Source of the DNA: CAYZAW01 sp964476505
GTDB lineage: Bacteria; Bacillota; Clostridia; Christensenellales; CAG-138
Assembly (NCBI GenBank): GCA_964476505.1
Contig: CAYZAW010000011.1
Span: forward strand, 1 to 48,346
Direction of reading: 5' to 3'
DNA: 48,346 nucleotides
This document shows positions 43,797-48,346 of this stretch, one piece after another; positions within the stretch are counted from its first letter, which is position 1, and each line of letters begins with the position of its first letter. Position numbers and translations under genes: made by a program. Under the pieces are notes generated by a model. The model made no database searches, was not told the DNA's origin, and saw only the letters and a program-made list of their open reading frames with translations.

Positions 43797-44330
43797 TCAT
43801 TTTTTGTAGCTTTTTGGCGTTTGGGTTTCGGCGTCGACAGGTAAATTTTCGCTAGCGTTGGCCGTAAATTCCATATTGGTGTTGGCAGCTAAATCCATAC
43901 TGGAGGTATCTGATGTCACATTAACACTGATACTGCTTTCATGTGCGCTTATCAAAACCATCACTGTTGATAACTAGTAATGTATCACCTGTTTGCACAA
44001 TTGAGGCGGCAACAATGGCATCTTCTTTCTCGACGCACATGATATTATGCCCAGTTCCCGGGCCTTTATTAGTGGTTATTGTTTCTAAAGATACAAGGCT
44101 TGCATATCCCTTTTTGGTAACGACAACGGCAGTCTCCGCCTTTAGTGTTATTATCCTGTTATGACGGCAATAAGTGCCTTTATCAACCGGTTTCTTAATC
44201 GCAAAATCAGCCAGTATATTAGACCATGCCAATGCAGCGGCTTTTTGCGTTTCAGAAGGTACACTTTCCAGATCAGTTTGAACGATGATGGAGTCAGCAA
44301 AGGCTCCGGCACAATATCTCCGTTGCCGTA
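43797..44330 (-). pseudogene. Frameshifted gene remnant, weak resemblance to the GyrA C-terminal beta-propeller
   Basis: An open frame runs from about 44330 to 43939 without a proper start. It holds AVVVTKKGYASLVSLETI and GDTLLVINSDGFDKRT, whose spacing resembles two blades of the gyrase/topoisomerase A C-terminal domain. After a +1 shift at about 43945 the coding sequence goes on to 43797 as a Thr/Ser/Asn-rich tail ending PKSYKK. The identity is weak and could be another propeller protein; the fragment status is clear. Confidence 0.45.
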
Positions 44331-44528
44331 GCTAATGTTTCTCCGCTCGTTATGCATCGAACTAGCCCCGGCGGTACGCCGCGTTTCGGACGACACAGCG
44401 GTCTGCTTTTGCGATAATGGCTCACTCTTTCAGCGTCCTCTGATGTTATATTAGCAAGATTTTGAGGGCATTCCCATATATCTCAAGATCAGGTATTCAG
44501 CCCACATTTGCTCGATTTCTCATATATG

Positions 44529-44561
44529 AAAAACAGCCTCCGCATGAGCACGGAAGCTGTT
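44529..44561 (-). terminator. Probable minus-strand terminator
   Basis: On the minus strand AACAGCTTCCG and CGGAGGCTGTT (one mismatch) form a hairpin followed by TTTTT. Confidence 0.4.
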
Positions 44562-44639
44562 GGTAAAGGGATTATTTGCATATTGGGAAATATGGCGGTA
44601 CAATCTGATCAGATATATTTTCATCATGGAGGCTTAGGT

Positions 44640-45083
44640 ATGTTTGATGAACACAAACCTTATATTGATTGGCTTGAGCAGCATAACATAGCTCATATTG
44701 AACTGAATCCCCCAAAAGTTGATTTATATAAACAAGAGTGGTTTGATCGCTTTGTACCACCTGAAAAACGTGAAGAGGCGCTCAAATGCTATTGCTTTGA
44801 TACAGACGAGTACTGCGGATATTTGTGGCATATATTCAGCTACGAACTATTAAAATGCGATACTGGGGAACGCGCAATTTCTCAATTCAATGGGACTGAC
44901 AAGTGTGTTGCTATCCTGCTTGCCAATATAGATAATTTCGCTTTCCAGATCAACGATGCGTCAAAGCTGTCGGCAGAAGATATAGGTGAATTGCAAGATG
45001 TAATTTTGACAGATATAGATTTCAGGTGGACATACGCAAAAACGCATGAGTCGGATTTAGGCCCATATTATTTTGTGCGGTAG
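44640..45083 (+). CDS. DUF4275 family protein
   Basis: TGGAGG lies nine bases before ATG 44640. The 147-residue product has the aromatic-rich pattern of DUF4275: EEALKCYCFDTDEYCGYLWHIF in two parts, then ILLANIDNFAFQI, and the closing FRWTYAKTHESDLGPYYF. The function of the family is unknown; members are often found next to immunity-type or phage-related genes. A second ribosome site (GGAGG at 45084) and an ATG follow its stop, but that next gene is broken. Confidence 0.7.
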   Translation: MFDEHKPYIDWLEQHNIAHIELNPPKVDLYKQEWFDRFVPPEKREEALKCYCFDTDEYCGYLWHIFSYELLKCDTGERAISQFNGTDKCVAILLANIDNFAFQINDASKLSAEDIGELQDVILTDIDFRWTYAKTHESDLGPYYFVR

Positions 45084-45136
45084 GGAGGAAGTTGCATGAA
45101 TTATCAATACAAACACAAATTTACATATTGGATGAC

Positions 45137-45244
45137 CTGTTGGGTGGCACGATTTCTGTAGAAAGCACTTACGGAGTTGGTTCCAAGTTCAACGTGGATA
45201 TGTTTATGACACGAATCACATGTACCGTCAAGCAAGTTAAATAA
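45137..45244 (+). pseudogene. Histidine kinase C-terminal remnant
   Basis: The frame LLGGTISVESTYGVGSKFNV matches the end of a histidine-kinase ATPase domain (G2 box and final strand). Only about 35 residues remain, ending at TAA 45242-45244. The start codon after the ribosome site at 45084 is in another frame, so the fragment has been joined on by deletion. Confidence 0.6.
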
Positions 45245-45380
45245 GTTACTCCAGAGCATTTTTTAATGAAACCATCGCTAGTAGCAACAACTAAATAGAC
45301 GAAATTCCAGTTATTATTCAGCGGTTTGGAAACAGGCAGTATTGCAACAATATCGCGTCTCTCTTCTAGAATAGCAAAGG

Positions 45381-45545
45381 TCAACAGATTATTTGCTCAA
45401 TAATAAATCCTCTCAAGAAATTATTGAATTCGCTGTAGCTGCTTCTGCATTGAAACACAACGTAGAAGGGGATTTCAATTGGGTTACAGTAGCAGAGGTG
45501 CAAAAACTGGCTGACGGCGATGCTTCGGGACGCGTACAGCGATAG
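45381..45545 (+). pseudogene. kdgK: 2-keto-3-deoxygluconate kinase (PfkB) C-terminal remnant
   Basis: The frame from 45381 encodes SSQEIIEFAVAASALKHNVE, then GDFNWVTVAEVQKL and DASGRVQR before TAG 45543. This is the characteristic C-terminus of KdgK-type sugar kinases. The rest of the gene, including the GAGD catalytic motif, is missing. The terminator that follows at 45656 may be the original kdgK terminator. Confidence 0.7.
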
Positions 45546-45655
45546 ACCTGAGTTAACGAATTACTTCCATTGCGAACTAGCGCCGGAATAATAGACAAAA
45601 CGAACATCCTCGATCCCAAAATCTCTGCATTATCTCTATAATGTTGTCCCATATT

Positions 45656-45698
45656 AAAAACCGCCTGTCGTTTTTATCCTACGACAGGTGGTTTTTTT
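45656..45698. terminator. Intrinsic terminator at the right end of the decayed region
   Basis: AAAAACCGCCTGTCGT and ACGACAGGTGGTTTTTTT pair with one mismatch around a 9-base loop. It works on both strands and also suits the convergent DUF554 gene. Confidence 0.85.
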
Positions 45699-45759
45699 CA
45701 ATGTCCAATATTTAGAATTCAGTTTATTCGCCGGGGGATAAAAATTCATGTTCCTTCCA

Positions 45760-46434
45760 TTAAATAAACTGCGCCAATACGGCGGCAAAGAGGATAGCGG
45801 GCAGGTAGTTTACCACCTTGACCTTTACGGCCTTCATTAAATCGAGCGCCATGCCCAATATGACGATAGAACCGGCGCATACGATCTCTGCTATGGCGTG
45901 GTCGCCCAAGAACGGTGCGATCAACCCCGCCAAGAGTGTCAATGCACTCTCCAGCAGGAATAGCGATATGGCAGACAAGAGTACGCCAGGCCCCAGCGTT
46001 GCCGCAAACACCACGGCGGAAACACCATCGAGCACGGCTTTGGTGATCAGCGTGGTATTGTCCCCGGATAGCCCGCTTTGCAGCGGCCCTATGATCGCCA
46101 TCGCACCCACGCAATATAAAAGCGAGGTGGTCACAAACGCGGAGGAAAATGAAGCGTCACCCTTTGCAAGCTTTTGATTGAGCCGCTCCGAAAGGCGGCG
46201 AAAGCGTCCGTCCAAATCCAAAAGTGAACCTACCGCGCCGCCCAATACCACGGCGAGTATCGCCACCAACTGGTTTTCCCCCTTGCGCATACCTGTGATC
46301 GCTACATACACGGTTACCAGCGCAAAGCCCAGCATCACATTATCTGAAATACGCTCCGGCAGACCTTTTTTCAGGAGCAGACCCAGCGCGCCGCCCAGTA
46401 TGATCGCGCCCACGTTAATAAATACCCCTACCAT
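45760..46434 (-). CDS. DUF554 family integral membrane protein
   Basis: The 224-residue protein has about seven membrane segments. It begins GVFINVGAIILGGALG, followed by LGGAVGSLLDLDGR and GDNTTLITKAVLDGVSAVVF, all typical of DUF554 (YdfK-like). It is thought to be a transporter or channel, without proven substrate. GGAGGGAG lies seven bases before ATG 46434, which I prefer to the start at 46491. Confidence 0.88.
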   Translation of the reverse strand: MVGVFINVGAIILGGALGLLLKKGLPERISDNVMLGFALVTVYVAITGMRKGENQLVAILAVVLGGAVGSLLDLDGRFRRLSERLNQKLAKGDASFSSAFVTTSLLYCVGAMAIIGPLQSGLSGDNTTLITKAVLDGVSAVVFAATLGPGVLLSAISLFLLESALTLLAGLIAPFLGDHAIAEIVCAGSIVILGMALDLMKAVKVKVVNYLPAILFAAVLAQFI

Positions 46435-46928
46435 GCGTTTCTCCCTCCACGTGCTGTGTTGCATCATATCCCCGGTGCAGGTTCCTGTCAAGATGTACGG
46501 CGTCTCTTGGCATTGCGCCGCGCCGCCAATTCAAGACATGCAGTTTCTGCCTTTGCCGCCCTGTTCTGTGGGGCAAACACGTTCAGTATAGGCAACGGTC
46601 AATTACTATACGGCGAATCATTTCAATGCTTAATCGGAATCAATTATTCAGCCAGGCTTACGCTGCTCCATGGACAGAAAATCGAATAGTAGAGATGCTT
46701 AGTCAGGGGGATAGGCCCCTTTAATTATCTTCTTGGTACATAATATGGCGTTTATTGGTTGTACAACAACAATATTGTGCACTTATTACGCCGTTTTATG
46801 GGTTACGCAATAGGGCTTTTCACCCTACAATTGGGTCAACAAATGAAGTATACATATCGGTAATTTGGCGTGTATTCATGAATTAGCAGGTAATATCTGC
46901 TGATATTAAAAAAACAGGAGGACGAAAA
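46435..46928. other. Long leader region of the second sugar operon
   Basis: No gene is supported. The half near 46929 is AT-rich and should hold the operon promoter, but no clear -35/-10 pair stands out. AGCAG-GTAATAT-CTGCT at 46885-46901, just before the ribosome site CAGGAGG, is a small palindrome that could affect translation or bind a regulator. Confidence 0.5.
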
Positions 46929-47945
46929 ATGAAAAAGTATCTTGTATTGTTATTGGTGGCGTTGATGGTATTCAGCGTGGCTGCTTGTGCAAGCCCTGCC
47001 GCTCCGGCGGAAGCACCGGCAGCAGAAGCACCGGCAGCGGAAGCACCGGCAGCGGAAGCACCCGCAGAAGCCCCTGCGGAGGGTGCAACAAAGGTGGCGT
47101 TTGTTGTGCAGGATATGTCAAACGAGTCACAGTCTTACTCCTGCCGCATTATGGAGAAAATGGCACCGGAGTTCGGATTTGAGTTTTCTTATTACGATCA
47201 AGCGGGCGATGCGCAAAAATGTGTTGAAGCAATCAGCACCTGCATTGCACAGGGCGTTGATGCTATCATCATTAACCCCAGCGGCCCCAAAGCAGTCGTT
47301 CCGGCCTTGATGGAGGCAAAAGACGCTGGGATCATTGTTGGTTTATTCTCCTCGGACCTTGCACCTGAGAGTCAGCAATATCGTGATTTCTTCTGTGGCA
47401 CGAACGATACTATGGCCGGCGAACAGGCGGCTAAGGCTCTGATCGATGCATTCCCCGATGGCTGCAATGTTGTTGAAGTGGGCGGTCAGTCCGGTCATGA
47501 CGCACAGGTAAAACGTACCGATGGCTTTAAAGCTGGGATTGAGGGCTCTAAGGTCAACCTGCTGGCATCTCAGAACTGTGATGCATGGGCAACGGAAGAC
47601 TGCATGGCAATTATGGAAGACTTTATTGTCAAGTATGGCGAACAAATCAATGCTGTCTTCTGCCATTGGGATAATGGTGCAACCGGTGTTATCAATGCCC
47701 TGAAAAATGCCGGTATCGAAGGTGTATATGTTGTTGCAGTGGACGGTTGCTCAGCCGGTTACGATCAGGTTAAAGCCGGCACGCAGGCTGTGTGCATCGG
47801 CCAGTCCTTCAGTAACATGGTTGCAAAATCTTTAGAGTGTGTAAAAGCGATCAAAGCCGGGGAGAGCTTTGAAGTGATCAACTGGATCCCCCTGGACACT
47901 GTAACCATTGAAAACGTGGATACTCTGCCTTATCCCGAATGGTAA
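46929..47945 (+). CDS. Sugar ABC transporter substrate-binding lipoprotein 2
   Basis: A 338-residue Peripla_BP_4 protein. The signal peptide ends at lipobox VAAC (Cys20), followed by a short Ala/Pro/Glu tether built from 15-bp DNA repeats. The binding domain starts at KVAFVVQDMSNE; NPSGPKAVVPAL and VAVDGCSAG are typical of ribose/galactose-type binding proteins. It is not closely related to the first binding protein at 22194, so a different sugar is likely. A long hairpin follows and then the ATPase gene. Confidence 0.9.
   Translation: MKKYLVLLLVALMVFSVAACASPAAPAEAPAAEAPAAEAPAAEAPAEAPAEGATKVAFVVQDMSNESQSYSCRIMEKMAPEFGFEFSYYDQAGDAQKCVEAISTCIAQGVDAIIINPSGPKAVVPALMEAKDAGIIVGLFSSDLAPESQQYRDFFCGTNDTMAGEQAAKALIDAFPDGCNVVEVGGQSGHDAQVKRTDGFKAGIEGSKVNLLASQNCDAWATEDCMAIMEDFIVKYGEQINAVFCHWDNGATGVINALKNAGIEGVYVVAVDGCSAGYDQVKAGTQAVCIGQSFSNMVAKSLECVKAIKAGESFEVINWIPLDTVTIENVDTLPYPEW
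47011..47070 (+). repeat. Four 15-bp tandem repeats encoding the lipoprotein tether
   Basis: The unit AAGCACCGGCAGCGG occurs four times with few changes, giving repeated EAPAA residues. It probably varies in number by slippage, changing only the tether length because the unit is a multiple of three. Confidence 0.85.
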
Positions 47946-47968
47946 TCGCGTAAACTACGTAACCGTAA

Positions 47969-48008
47969 CAGCAACTTGTTTCAAGATATTTCTTGAAGCA
48001 AGTTGCTG
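47969..48008 (+). terminator. Intra-operon hairpin after the second binding-protein gene
   Basis: CAGCAACTTG-TT-TCAAGA pairs with TCTTGA-AG-CAAGTTGCTG, an 18-base stem with a 4-base loop. There is no T run after it, so it is more likely an mRNA-stabilising or attenuating element than a full terminator, as after the first binding-protein gene. Confidence 0.6.
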
Positions 48009-48031
48009 ACATCTGATGAGAGGTGACATTT

Positions 48032-48346
48032 TTGAATAGCAAGCAAACGGCCCCCATCCTCAGAGTACAAGGTATAACGAAGGCATTTCCAGGCGTTTTA
48101 GCGCTTGATAACGTAACGCTCGAGGTACCGCGCGGCGTTGTTTATGGCATCGTTGGTGAAAACGGTGCCGGCAAATCCACATTAATGAAAATCCTTTCCG
48201 GTGTATACGAGAAGGATGCCGGAACGGTTGAATTCAACGGGGAAACCGTTGAACATACTACACCGATACAAGCGCTACGCCGAGGGCTAAGCATCATCTA
48301 TCAGGAATTCAATCTTGTTAATACAATGACGGTTGGCGAGAATATT
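48032..48346 (+). CDS. Sugar ABC transporter ATPase, N-terminal part (cut by right edge)
   Basis: GAGAGGTG at 48019 supports a TTG start at 48032 (an in-frame GTG at 48023 lies inside that site). The visible 105 residues show GITKAFPGVLALDNVTLEV, Walker A VGENGAGKST and the Q-loop IIYQEF, as in cassette 1 of RbsA/MglA-type ATPases. It serves the binding protein just upstream; permeases are expected beyond the window. Confidence 0.92.
   Translation, partial: MNSKQTAPILRVQGITKAFPGVLALDNVTLEVPRGVVYGIVGENGAGKSTLMKILSGVYEKDAGTVEFNGETVEHTTPIQALRRGLSIIYQEFNLVNTMTVGENI

Larger units (their letters stand above)
43656..44639. other. Decayed stretch without intact genes
   Basis: About 1 kb of lower-GC sequence. 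It contains the frameshifted minus-strand remnant described separately and a hairpin near 44530. ATCATTGGAATG at 43659-43670 resembles a half-match to the upstream palindromic operator. No intact reading frame with a good ribosome site is seen. Confidence 0.6.

Noticed and set aside
44151..44396. Separate 81-codon minus-strand gene
   Set aside because: It overlaps the better-supported remnant in another frame and has no family match or ribosome site.

Overview
The window looks like chromosome from an anaerobic Bacillota of the class Clostridia, probably a gut or rumen type. The signs are two T-box leaders, ferredoxin-dependent 2-oxoacid oxidoreductase genes, strong AGGAGG ribosome binding sites, lipoprotein sugar-binding proteins, an LPXTG surface protein, and a fairly GC-rich backbone with AT-richer accessory DNA. 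No rRNA, CRISPR array, insertion sequence or complete tRNA was found.

Layout. 1-3.3 kb: small housekeeping or accessory genes (alpha/beta hydrolase cut by the left edge, two small unknowns, isochorismatase-like hydrolase, nitroreductase, MmcQ/YjbR). 3.4-14.3 kb: the most interesting block. T-box leader 1 precedes a LeuA-like protein without the usual catalytic residues and a TIM-barrel/acyl-CoA synthetase fusion. T-box leader 2, with its own strong promoter, precedes an XRE-cupin-acyl-CoA synthetase fusion, a MinD-like ATPase and a four-gene 2-oxoacid:ferredoxin oxidoreductase. The second leader probably reads isoleucine (AUC). My reading is an anabolic pathway: carboxylic acids are activated to acyl-CoA and reductively carboxylated to branched 2-oxoacids when the amino acid is scarce. 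A YfcE-type phosphodiesterase closes the run.

14.4-17.9 kb: MerR/GyrI regulator, TrmO, GNAT acetyltransferase, a small basic protein and a serine hydrolase. 17.9-28.9 kb: divergent sugar regulon, with NUDIX, SorC regulator and FGGY kinase on the minus strand, and D-2-hydroxyacid dehydrogenase, a complete ribose-type ABC importer, class II aldolase and iron alcohol dehydrogenase on the plus strand. Uptake, phosphorylation, aldol cleavage and aldehyde reduction fit together, but the substrate is unknown.

28.9-37.8 kb: MATE exporter, DUF3021/LytTR pair, TraX-like membrane protein, short UvrA-like ATPase, RidA-like protein and a circularly permuted GH3 beta-glucosidase. 37.9-41.8 kb: TetR regulator divergent from an LPXTG repeat protein broken by one in-frame TGA, then a PPC-domain protein.

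42.0-45.7 kb: accessory island. It starts at a 45-bp 3' fragment of a tRNA-Arg gene (likely attachment site), then holds a DUF3990 (ADP-ribosyltransferase-like)/HTH pair behind a promoter with a perfect 18-bp palindrome, a DUF4275 gene, and gene debris including KDG-kinase and histidine-kinase tails. 45.7-48.3 kb: DUF554 membrane protein and the start of a second sugar ABC importer that runs off the right edge.
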